Source: Macrobrachium rosenbergii | Lineage: Eukaryota > Arthropoda > Malacostraca > Decapoda > Palaemonidae | Direction of reading: 5' to 3' | DNA: 64,000 nt | Assembly (NCBI RefSeq): GCF_040412425.1 | Contig: NC_089792.1 | Location: forward strand, 21,851,361 to 21,915,360 | Part shown: positions 11,625 to 22,099 of the stretch, piece after piece | How the letters are laid out: every line of letters begins with the position of its first letter | How positions within the stretch are numbered: position 1 is the first letter of the stretch | The notes under the pieces: model-generated | Database searches by the model: none | Told to the model about the DNA's origin: nothing | The model's input: the letters and a program-made list of their open reading frames with translations, nothing else | Made by a program: the position numbers and the translations under genes

Positions 11625-12957
11625 GTAAGTGAAAAAGCAGACTTGTCCAAAGGCAGTTTAGAGTATCCATAAAAAATGAAAATACAGTACATTGTAAATT
11701 GTGGTCAGTGTCCTACAAAAGCTGCAATAAGCTTTCTATGATTTCTAGAGTAAGTAATCCTTTGATTAATCACAATAATAGAGCTAAGGTCCTGCCAGAT
11801 ATGGTCAAATAAAACTATGGATGTAAAGTGGCAACTATATACCTTTACTCCTCCTACCTTGTCAAACCGCTTAACCGTAAACAATAAATATGCTTTTACT
11901 ATATACGACCACCATCACACTTTAAACCGGAAACATGATGCAAAACACAACTAGCTAGTTTTTTCTATCTGTAACAAATTATAGTGTATAAATGTGAAAA
12001 ACCATAAAACAAGGGTAAAAGCTCTAAAGAAGTCAAACACGTGTCTTCCCTTCTCCACCCTCCCTGCATGGCATTCCCACCTCCTTCCCATGCAGGAAAC
12101 TAACCACCTGGCAACCCAACCCCCAATAAGCCTTCCTCTGCATACTTATTCACGTGAGCAGCATTACCAACATTTCTCTCTCCCACACAGTGTTGCCAAC
12201 TGCTCCCTCCCATCATGCCCAGCCTTCCCAACCTGGAAACTTTTCCCAGTTCCCCTGCCCCCTTTTCTCAGCCTGTTTTTGAGTACAAGCAGTGTTACCA
12301 ACACTTCTTTAAGTACACTCATCACTGGCAACCATCGGAATGCAGTTTTTAACATTTTTATGAAAGCTGTATAAATTATACATACTGTATACAGTACCTT
12401 TGGTCCCTATAAATGCAGATAACGTCAAGCTGTGAATAATATGAATGTAATCCAGTAAACCCCCCGAGCGTTCTCAAGATTCACGGACTCAAGCATTTGC
12501 ATTTCTCTGTGCAGATAACGCCAAATATTCACAAATTACTGTATTTTCATATAATTTTCATGAATAAATGCACTTTTTGTGATAATCAAAAATACTCAGG
12601 TTACATTTTTACAGGGTTTTTCTTGTAAACTATTTAGTTCTTATTCTATTTTAAGTATTCCTTGGATTTTAGCTATGCATGAGGGGTGTGGTATGCATCC
12701 CCTGCGAATACAATTCTGTTCCCTTTGAGCAAATTCTATCATTTAAGCAAGAGACTCTTACAAAATAATTTCATGACTATTGATCAATTAGAAATGTAAC
12801 GCTTGTTTCCTGGACCTTTAGTTACTCAAGTTTGGGTTTCCTACTACCAGACAATTTTCTTTCACAATTACTATGTCATACTTTGTTCTTTATATTTTCT
12901 AACACTCCATACCCCAAAATTCTAATCTGTCATCTTTCTTATCTCTTTTCTCAACAG
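11625..12957 (+). other. intron, pyrimidine-rich, no gene seen
   Basis: The intron between the exons ending at 11624 and starting at 12958. The region 12040-12345 is C/T-rich with degenerate copies of a gt(g/a)ttgccaac word. Open frames there lack domains. Nothing else recognised. Confidence 0.5.
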
Positions 12958-13045
12958 GGCGTATCTTGGCCATCCATGCACGCCTGTCTTGTACAGTGGA
13001 TTCCTCCACTGGAGCGGCCTAGATTTATAGGCTTAGTTTACTTTG
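12958..13045 (+). CDS. SLC17-like transporter, TM4-TM5 loop exon
   Basis: 88 bp, phase 0 in and phase 1 out. The acceptor is atctcttttctcaacag; the donor is TACTTTG|gttggt, usable but not a strong consensus. It encodes GVSWPSMHACLVQW, which keeps the conserved TM4 His of SLC17 proteins, and IPPLERPRF, the cytoplasmic PPLER signature. The single leftover G joins the GA that opens the exon at 18146 to give Gly in VYFGTNLS, matching the family start of TM5. Confidence 0.91.
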
Positions 13046-14659
13046 GTTGGTTTATGAAAGTCCTTAATTGTTTTAAATCTATCTCTTTTAGCTACTCTGG
13101 AGGAGGAAGTCATTTCAAGTACTGTAGTAACATTTTCAGAGCATGCCCATGAAAAGTTCACAAGATACTTTTATAACCCAAAAATAATCTTAGCAAAATC
13201 AAGAAATGTTCTTAATTGACAAAAAATTTTGTATTGATTACAAAGAACATTGTTAACTGTAAAAACTTTGTAAAACTGATAAAACTGATATCTGAGCTCC
13301 AGAAAATATATCTTCTGTACCACAACAAAATATTCTGAATGATGGACAAGGGGATAAAATATCAGCAAGAAAAAATACAAAAAACTAGTAGATTAACACA
13401 AAAGTTGAAGTCAACACCTAACAGACTGATTACTTTTCCCAGATTTACCACAAACTATAAGTTGGCTGCACTCTGACTAGTAAGTGGTTCTAATTGTTTC
13501 TATAGATCTAAAAAGCACTGCTTGGCTTTATTTTACTTCTGAATTTATGTTAGTGGTAATAAGGAAACTGTTCTGTCGAACACTCTTGGTATTGTATTTA
13601 ATTTCTCTAATCATATGAGCGAACTTTTGGGGCAACAGTTAAAAGATAAATTTAGAATCTGTAGAGGTCTCCAAAAATATCAAGCATGAAATTTCGAGCT
13701 TAGGAATATCATGACTTTAAATACTGAAAAAAGCCTGATTAACTTTTAGAAGGGTTAATGCAAGAAAGTGATGGAAGACAAAATTTCTTTGAACGTTTCC
13801 TTAGACTTCCATATTTTAAGGTAAGCTGACATGTATCCTAAAAAGAAGCTTTGCAGTTCCCATTCTACCCTAAATATGTTACTATATTCAATCAACACTA
13901 ATTTATAGACTTTACTCAGAATTTGTATCACATTTTACACAAAGATGCTTATATTACAGCTGTTTCAAAGATGCCTTTTGGTATAGTTTATTTATGAATC
14001 CACTTTTGACAAAAATGAAAATTCTGTAATAAAATCACTTGGATACAGTACTTAAAATTAAAGTTCACTTACATCTTTGCCCTGTTAGATGTGACCAGCA
14101 TTCAAAATAAACAAAAGAACAATGCTCAGCTGACCTGGTAGATCATCTATTTTCCCACCATGTGATGTTGGCATGTTTACAATCTTATCAGAATTCTTCC
14201 TGACCACCCACTTATATGCAGGAAAGCTGGGTGGCTTTCAACTTCAACAGTAAGTATCCAAGTAATTATTAATCCCATCTGGAATAAATCTCACCTACTG
14301 TTAAAAGTTAGCTGATCACCACACTGAATGAGGATGGTGGGTTAATGCACCCAGAGAGAAATCCACTCAGCCAAGTAAACTAAGAGCTTTGGAAAAAACT
14401 TCTAAACATTTAACCTGCTGTGTGATCATTCCTGGTAAGTACTGCCACCAGATGGTGGATGTGCAGCAAGGTTAGGTCCTTGTAGCAAGAATTGTTGGAG
14501 GATCCTCACTGGGAAAAAGACTACCTTATAGAGTACTAGCGACTCCTGTACCACAGTCAAAAGCCCACAACCAACGGCCCAAATATATACTGTATTTGGC
14601 TCAGCAGAAAATCATCCCTGATGGGATGACAGAGTTAATGATATGGCAGTTAACACCAC

Positions 14660-14860
14660 AGTAGATGCTGTTGCCAGAGTGGCAGCTGGCACTAATGCTG
14701 AAAGTGTCTAAAGCACTGATGATGCCCAAGGAGATGCTGGTGTCTGAGTGGCGCTTGGCACTAACGCCAAAAACTTCTGATGCATCGATGTTTTGGTGGT
14801 GTTGCCTGATGAGGTACCTGGCACCCGATGTGGCAGCTGGCACTAACTCCGAAACCGCTT
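14660..14860. repeat. degenerate minisatellite
   Basis: Words such as tggcagctggcactaa, ctgaaagtgtctaaagcactgatg and tgatgcatcgatg recur in modified form at about 60-bp spacing, within the retroelement-like remnant. Confidence 0.5.
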
Positions 14861-16199
14861 AAAGCACTGACAACAAAAATAGACCTGGCTGAGAAGCCAA
14901 ACCTCTGTGCTACTGAAACTGTAGCAGTCAAAATGTGCAGGTTCAAAGCCAGTTCGGGGAAGGAACCAAGCATCAACATTGTGGAGACCTAGTGCGCCTG
15001 AAAAGACCTAGCATATACATGATGAGGCTGGGAAAGAACCCATGGTGTCCATGGAGAACGCTAACATGAACATGTTCTCAAACACTCTTAGAGCACCTGT
15101 GAGGAGTTCAAGGTGCAAAATAGGGGATCAAGTAAGGAGGCGCAACAGCAGAGAAGAGCAAGAACTCAAACATGATGCCCAGCATGGTGTGGTGCCAAAG
15201 GAGACAGCGATCTAGAAAGAGCAGACCAATTAGGCTCGTGCATTCCTTCCTGATGCACAAATAAACAAACCGCATGTTCGACTAACATGGGCACAGACTG
15301 GCATACTCCAACCTCTGGGGGAGTGAGAAGAAGAAGAGTCTGGTACCAAAAGAGCACCTTCGAGAAGCCATCTAAGCACCTCAGGAAAACTGCCAGCACA
15401 GACCTAAATCAATCTCTGAAAAGCTGATGAAACTGCCTTTCCTTCTTCAGTATCAGTCCATTTCAGAAGCCTCAGACTCATCAGAGGGAAACCCTGGGGA
15501 AGCAGGGGTGGCAGTAGCAGAACTTGCTCCCAGATCCACAAAGATTTTCAACTCCTCTACAAAGAACTTAATTAGGAAGCACAAATCTGCTCCATACCAG
15601 AGGAGTGGTTGGTGCTGTATTGTGCAATGGCAACAACAAATCACCTGCGTAGGAAACAGAAGCTTCCCGTACATGACACTGTCCTTCACTGACTCAGAGT
15701 TCAGTGGAAAAAACACAACTGCCAGAGGAACTGACATAAAAAAACATGGAGAGGGGGAACAAAATCCAGTCTGTTCTACTACTAAGATAGTAGCAATCAA
15801 AGAAGAAGGATCTGCTGTCAAACAGGCAAATACACCCATAGTCAGCCCTGAAGAGGTGACTGAGAGCACCAAAAAGAGCCCCAAGGATACCTTGAATGCT
15901 GGCTCAGCAACTGGGAGGCAGCTTGAGGAAATTGCAATGTCAAACGTGGTTCCAGAAAACACCTAGAATGCTCAGGAGGCACCCGAGGTGGCAAAGAAGG
16001 GGGACAAGTCTGGAAGAGCGACGCCTGAGGAGAACAGAAACTATAATGTGGCGCCCACACCTACACATCGCCAATGGTGAACACGAGACAGAATGAGAAC
16101 GTTATACAAGCTCCAACACATGAACCTCTTGTACTTGGACATTTATGGCGTGAAGACGAACAGCACAGCCAGACCACCTGAGAGGCTGAGAAGACGAAT

Positions 16200-16300
16200 G
16201 CGAGCACCTGCCACCAGGTGGGCACCTGCTGCCAGGCGAGAGCCCAGAGCCAGGTGAGCGCCCAGAGTCATGCGAGTACCTGGAGCCAAGCAAGGGCCAG
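16200..16300. repeat. ~21-27 bp minisatellite
   Basis: Repeated units around gccaggtgagcgcccagag, giving Pro-Gly-Ser-rich translations on the minus strand. Probably internal to the retroelement-like remnant. Confidence 0.5.
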
Positions 16301-18145
16301 GAGCCAGGAGTGTGCCTCTGAGTGAACACCAAATCCTCTTACAAAGAACTACAGGATGATCCCAGAAAAGGATCACTAAGAGTATGCAGCCTCCAGCAAG
16401 GCCTAAGGGATGCAGGATCAGATATCAAGCGAGTGCACTTATGCGAACTTCACTCGATTTTGCTGCGCGCATCTTTCATCTACTGAACGCCAACCTATAC
16501 ATGACATGCATCAGGTTGGCCAGAGGAAGATGACACTGGGCACAAACTGCTTCCACTCATGGACATATTCCCCTTCCCTGTACAGTACTTTCAACATTAG
16601 GGGGAGCATCAAAGGGTGTGGCTAAGGTATGGCTATCAAGGAGAGAGGGTGCAAGGCATGTCCTCTGCTATAAGGGGGAACCCCCCAAAAAAAAGGACAA
16701 TCAAAATAGGCCAGTAAAGCAGCAAATATCAAGGAAGTTATCTCCATTAACTTCTCAAACATAGCCCTAAAACTAGCTGCATCGGCTTCCAATCTGCCAA
16801 ATCTCATGTCCTGAACGATACAGGGAGCTTTGAGAGAAGAAATAATTTTGAAGGAGAGAGAGGTTACTAGGAAAACAGGCAGAGTTAGAAGAGATACTAA
16901 GTGACTGATTGTGAAAAGATGAGAAGCTCTTACTCGTATCATCACCTCCAGACCTAGTGTTAGAAAACCCTTTGTCTCTCTTTTCCTATTCTTATCTCCT
17001 TCTCTCATCTGCTTATACCTTAAACAAACATTCACTATCTCATCTGGTCAATCAATATGCTGATCACAGCGATCATTAAAAGAACAATCCTTGTTCCTAC
17101 ATTTAACACATATGACGTGACCATCGTTAACTGAAGAGTAAAGCCAGGTGTTTCACCCTCTTGCCTTAGAGACTCAATACAATTTGTCTTATCCCGTGAA
17201 TAAAATCCTAAATACCGTAATGCCAAAAACCATGTAAAGCCAAACCCAAAATCCAATAAATGATTCAAGTGGTAGTAAATACTAAATACCACTCTGCATA
17301 CAACCTCATGGGCCAACGACAGAGAAAAACTGAATGGTAAAAAATTGATGCTCGAGCCATCCGAAAGGCATGGGTCAACAGACAGTTCAAACTAAATGAT
17401 CCTAGAGATTTTTAGTTTTTGCACTCGTATCATCCTCCCCACCTGACAATGAAGAGGAATTTATTTCTATTCATTTCTTGTTATAATGGAGTTTGGCCAC
17501 AATAAGCTGTATTTAAAAACCAATTCATTTTATCCATTAAATAAGTCTAATCCTCAACAAAAGAAAAAATCAGCTCAGTGGTAAAAACTAAGGTAACAAC
17601 ACAGACAAAAGATCCTAGAGATTTTTAGTTTTCACACACACAACCTCCCACACAAGGGATATAGTTATCATAATGAGGCAATAACTTTAAAAATTATTAA
17701 TTTTATCATCAAAGACTAATCCTCAACAAAAGAAAAAACACTCATTAAACAGGTAACACACACATACTGCACACAACAAGAAACCGGTGACCATGATGCC
17801 CAAATGAATGTATTTGATTTAGAAAAAATCTTTACACTTCTAAACATGGCTTTAACTGACATACTCTGACAAGAAATAATGTAAACATTACCACCACTGA
17901 AAGAAAATCTGGTGAAACATAGTCATATCTGGGTCAGTTCAATGTCATTCTAGTGACAGCATCTGGGTCAGTTCAGAACGTCATTCCAACACCACCTTGT
18001 TCTGAACCGTGACTATATAGTCAATCATGTAAGAGTCATTCTACTGTTTGTTCTGAATGCAGATCACACCTAACCATGTAAAGTAAGCTAACCTTAACAG
18101 CAGGTCAAGATTCATCCCAAACAATTTCATCTCCTTTCTTCTTAG

Positions 18146-18302
18146 GAACAAATCTGAGCACAGCCATAACTCTGCCCCCAGTGCGGCTTTATCATTGATC
18201 GCTATGGTGGCCAACTGCCTTTTATGTAACAGGATGTCTTCCCATCATATGGTCCTTTTTCTGGTTTTCGCTAATGCACAATTATCCATCTCAACACACA
18301 AG
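18146..18302 (+). CDS. SLC17-like transporter, TM5-TM6 exon with two frame breaks
   Basis: 157 bp between ttcttcttag and ACAAG|gtgtgt, phase 1 in and phase 2 out; both phases fit the neighbouring exons. The main frame reads TNLSTAITLP at the start and WPTAFYVTGCLPIIWSFFW and HNYPSQHTR at the end, the usual TM5/TM6 pattern of the family. In the main frame the middle is nonsense and has TGA at 18196-18198. The segment 18182-18208 makes sense one base over (CGFIIDRYG, which fits the short TM5-TM6 segment). A one-base gain near the CCCCC run at 18175-18179 and a one-base loss near GGTGG at 18206-18210 would explain it. Net exon length is unchanged. Confidence 0.83.
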
Positions 18303-18487
18303 GTGTGTTTACAAGCTATGGTCATTATGTTATGTAGTTTTGATACATCATGTTAGTATTCCCTATGATGGAAGAACTTTTGTGATATGTACCTAATGTT
18401 GCTGCTTCTCAAAATTACTTTTATCTTAAGGCTATTTAGATTTAAAATTGTAACTGACAAAAGTTATGGATTTTTCTCCTTATACAG

Positions 18488-18710
18488 AATTAGTGACAAA
18501 GAGTTGGAATACATAGAAACAGCAATTAGAAATCAGGCACTTCAACTAGTGATGAAGATCAGCCAAGAGGTATTCCTGAAATCCATATTAACTAGCACTC
18601 CAGTGTGGGCAGTGGTCATTGGAGACTTTGGAAGCTGCTGGGCTCTTGGTTTATTTTTAACACAACTTCCAACTTACATGAAAAATATTCTTGGTTTTTC
18701 CATCAAAGAG
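18488..18710 (+). CDS. SLC17-like transporter, central loop and TM7 exon
   Basis: 223 bp, phase 2 in and phase 0 out, from tccttatacag to AAAGAG|gttagt. It completes Arg of the H-x-R motif and reads ISDKELEYIETAIRNQ, the charged cytoplasmic loop helix. Then come FLKSILTSTPVWAVVIGDF and LFLTQLPTYMKNILGF, the family's most conserved central block. The FGSCW segment lacks the Arg found in vesicular glutamate transporters. No frame problem is seen in this exon. Confidence 0.94.
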
Positions 18711-19214
18711 GTTAGTGAGTGCTGTCTTTGCTAGCCTGACTGTTTGTCAAAATTTTGACATCCATTACTAATCAGCTAACACAAAATCCTGATTTTCAAC
18801 TTTTATTAAAAGGTCCAAACCTAATTTACTCTTCTTGGCATCAAAATTGCACTTAGTTTAGCAACATAAGTCACAGCTTCAACATTTGTGCCAATTCACT
18901 TGACAGCCTACAGTCTCTTTAGCAGTTGGGCGAACTACTGGCTATGGAGTGTCAAAAGGGGATGAAAAGTGTAGGTGGAATAGAGGTAGAGATTCACGAT
19001 AATCCCTCAATTAACTGGATCACCATTATATGACACACCCAGACCAGGGATAAAGGCCCCAAAGATATATGATATACTGTACAGGTATTTCCCCAGTTAA
19101 GATGAGGTTACCTTACATAAGCTCTGTCATTTCTTGAAAAAAAAAAAAAAAAAAAAACTTGAAATTAGCCTAGGCTACACTAGGGTATACTGTACAGTGC
19201 AATCTATACATATA

Positions 19215-19405
19215 TGGTAGCCTAGCCTACACTATACCCACAGCCTACCATAGTTTTGTGACGTTAATGTATTTCTGTACAGCAACTTCCAAATCAGTTG
19301 TTACCATATTGTATTACCATAGACGAGATGAAAATGTGTAGGCTGTGTGTAAACTATAGACCTAGGTTAGCCCAGGTGTTACACTCATAGTATCCATTTA
19401 CAAAA
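19215..19405 (-). repeat. dispersed repeat family R1, copy 2
   Basis: Reverse-complement relative of 6755-6950. Upstream at 19082 the sequence caggtatttccccagttaag could be the end of the same element, which would make it a larger MITE. Confidence 0.6.
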
Positions 19406-19619
19406 GTCATATATGACACTTTTATGATAAAATAAAGTTTTATATATACTTACCCAGTATTTACTTAGCTAAGAGTTTCTACTCAACAACAGCTTAAATT
19501 TTGAACATTCGTGGAAGCGCTACTCTTTTCTTTATGTAAATGACAAACCCTGCCTACTTTCGGGGTGAGAGAGAGGAACAACTCGGCCAAAAACCTCAGT
19601 TTGTAGGTGCCCCAAAGGT

Positions 19620-19672
19620 TAGATATAAAAATATGGAAATTCATGATTTATGAAGGAAAAAGGAAAAAGAAA

Positions 19673-19714
<42 letters not shown>

Positions 19715-20350
19715 CTAGAAATCCTTTGACATGCTGTAGGCAACGATTGACATTTGACAAGCTTTGCCCTCGTCCCTCTCTTCAAAGATTTCACAAAAGA
19801 TAGGGAATGATATTTGTTTGTTTAAAATATCACATAATTTACTATAAAAATGTATAAATTTTATAAAATACAGTTATATTATTATTATTTGAAAATTAGT
19901 ACTTATTATTACGTAAATCATTTATTTATCAACAAAACAAATAAACATGTACATGTAACCATAAAAATTCTCTCATCTCAGTAAGAGATGAGAGAATTTT
20001 TATGGTTACATGTACATGTTTATTTGATTTGTATGATATATAAATGATTTACCTAATAATAAGTACTAATTTTCAAATAATTAATAATAATAATAATAAT
20101 GTAATTAATAATAAAATTTATACATTTTTATATGTTTCTACAGAAAATTATGTGATATTTTAAACAAACAAATATCATTTCCCAATCTTTGTGAAACTGT
20201 GAAGAGAGGGGTGAAACAAAGCTGTCATGTATGTCAATCATTGCCTACAGCATGTCAAAGGATTTCTACATACTATCTCTCTCTCTCTCTTTCTTTCTTT
20301 TTCCTTTTTCCTTCATAAATCATGAATTTCCATCTTTTGATATCTAATGT
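19620..20350. repeat. ~730-bp palindrome with 5-nt spacer
   Basis: The left arm 19620-19979 and right arm 19985-20350 are reverse complements with small indels. The centre is CTCTCATCTC-agtaa-GAGATGAGAG. The outer ends match (gaaattcatgatttatgaagg against ccttcataaatcatgaatttc), and so do the internal (GA)n and (CT)n tracts, the TTTAAAATATCACATAATTT block and the ATTATT runs. A hairpin or foldback element is implied. No coding sequence. Confidence 0.85.
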
Positions 20351-20364
20351 AGGAATAACTTTTC

Positions 20365-20512
20365 TCTCTCAAGTTATTCTCTCTGTCTCCATAATAATTC
20401 ATAAATAATTTAATTGGTATTTCAAGTAACGACAATCTCTCTCTCTCTCTCTCTCATGTTTATTCTCTGTCTCCATAATAACTGATAAATAATTTAACGC
20501 TCTTAAATAAGG

Positions 20513-20525
<13 letters not shown>
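20365..20525. repeat. tandem duplication beside the palindrome
   Basis: Two units share ttattctctctgtctccataataa, ataaataattta and gacaatctctctct, about 90 bp apart. Confidence 0.65.

Positions 20526-20597
<72 letters not shown>
20516..20597. repeat. (CT)n microsatellite
   Basis: About 40 CT units. Confidence 0.95.
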
Positions 20598-20600
<3 letters not shown>

Positions 20601-20906
20601 CGTACAGTATACAGTTTAAATTGATCAATTTACTGTACACAAACTGTAATAAACTAGTGGCAAATACATTCTATACAACAGACACATAATAACTAGGAGT
20701 TGTGTTAGTTAAAATAAAAAACACTGTTTGTTCATGAAAAAGCATTTCAGAACAAAGAGAAAAAGATGCAGTAGTAGTTATTAAAAAGAGGTTTGAAAAC
20801 TTCTAAAAATAGATTAGTCGGAAGGGGAGAGAGACAAAAATTCTCTTCCAACTCTCTAATTTTATGTCAACCATTTATTTCTTTTTTAAGTTAAGGGTAA
20901 TGTATT

Positions 20907-20962
20907 GAGCTAACTTTTAAATGAAATTACAGAAACTTTAATTTCATTTAAAAGTTAGCTTA
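20907..20962. repeat. short perfect-stem hairpin
   Basis: AGCTAACTTTTAAATGAAAT and ATTTCATTTAAAAGTTAGCT flank an 11-15 nt loop. The stem is about 20-23 bp and near perfect. Confidence 0.8.
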
Positions 20963-21554
20963 ATAATTTGGAAGCATGATTAGGGTCATATCTAGTGTTT
21001 AAACTCTAGAAATAAACATTACTTAGCATTTTTTGAGACTGTGCCAAACTTGCAAGAGGGTTCTGAAAACCTCGCATGTTCAGTAAAACTGTATTACAAA
21101 AACACATGAATAACTTTGTAAAATTAGCAAATTTTTTATGAGTGTCTCATAAAAGAGGCCTCACACTGGGTTGTGAATTGTCACTTTCAACTTCCTGTGG
21201 ATGGTACAGAAAAAATTTTTAGAATTTTTTTTCTTACACCAAGTGCATTTGCATATCTTCCAGTGATGCCTTTTTTTTCTTAAACTGGCCAACCTTAAAG
21301 TTTGCCCAGTTTGGGGGTGTGTTATACTGTATATTAAGCCTGTCCCTTAAGGGTTAACCTCAGATCTACCCAACATGGTTGGGGACCCTTTGGGAATGTG
21401 GAGTTTTGGAAATATTGGGAGAAAGACCAGAGCGTCATGTTGTTATGGAATGGTTCCGCGCATGCTTAAGTCATCAGGGAGCCATAGGCCTATGTTTAAA
21501 AAGGGACTGGCTAAGGAAACCGGTAATTCTAAGCCGGCTGTTCACGGTGAGGTA

Positions 21555-21805
21555 GCCTATGGCAGTTGACATTTTCCTAGGTTATTTTACTTGCTTTACA
21601 AGAATTTAAAATAATATTTTGTTGGTCGGCAGTAACTAAACTGTAACTGACCTTTGAAGGCTACACGACGGTACCAAAGGGCCCCCTGCACCAACCTATA
21701 CAGCTCAAAGGTAAATTACAGTTTAACTACAGCTAGCCGGCAAAATATTACCTTAAACTCCTGTAAAACAAGTAAAATAACACATAAAAACGTCAACTCA
21801 CAGTC
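21555..21805. repeat. foldback repeat, arms about 105 bp
   Basis: The left arm (tatggcagttgac ... ttacttgcttta ... aatattttgttggtcggc ... taaactgtaactgacctttgaa) is inverted at 21700-21805. Further direct copies of the arm end (gtaaaataacat, gtcaact, agtctagct) occur at 21990-22070 and 22615-22680, so this is a dispersed family. Confidence 0.65.
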
Positions 21806-22099
21806 TAGCTCAACTGGATGCTATTCGAAGCTTTCGGTTGGGGTGAAGAAATGTAAATTGGGTGGCAGAACGGCGCTTCGCGCCTTATCCACATTTTGAA
21901 ATATTCTTGGCAAAGCTTGTATGTTCTGGCAGGCAGTAAAGTTTCGTTGTGTGCCCTAGCCACAGGGGTTACAGAAAATGTAAAAAGATTACTTTAAATT
22001 CTTGTAAAGCAAGTAAAATAACATAGGAAAACATCAATTGCCACAGTCTAGCTAACCGTGGAACACCGACTTAGAATACTAGGGTGATTGGCTCACCTG

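Larger units (their letters stand above)
14500..17330 (-). mobile_element. decayed retroelement-like coding remnant, minus strand
   Basis: From 17330 downward the minus strand has broken frames. Near 17140-17020 is CVKCRNKDCSFNDRC, a C-x2-C-x4-C-x5-C knuckle followed by an acidic-Trp stretch, resembling gag-like open frames that I associate with decapod retroelements. Then comes a 169-codon frame at 15962-15453 rich in Ser/Glu at its end, and further low-complexity coding-like sequence to about 14600. Stops and frameshifts are frequent. It occupies the intron before the exon at 18146. Relationship to the remnant at 7260-9000 is likely but unproven. Confidence 0.38.

Noticed and set aside
15427..15966. 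179-codon + strand frame and its 169-codon antisense frame
   Set aside because: Both strands are open over the same interval without any known domain. It lies within a decayed retroelement-like island, and host exons of the transporter skip it.
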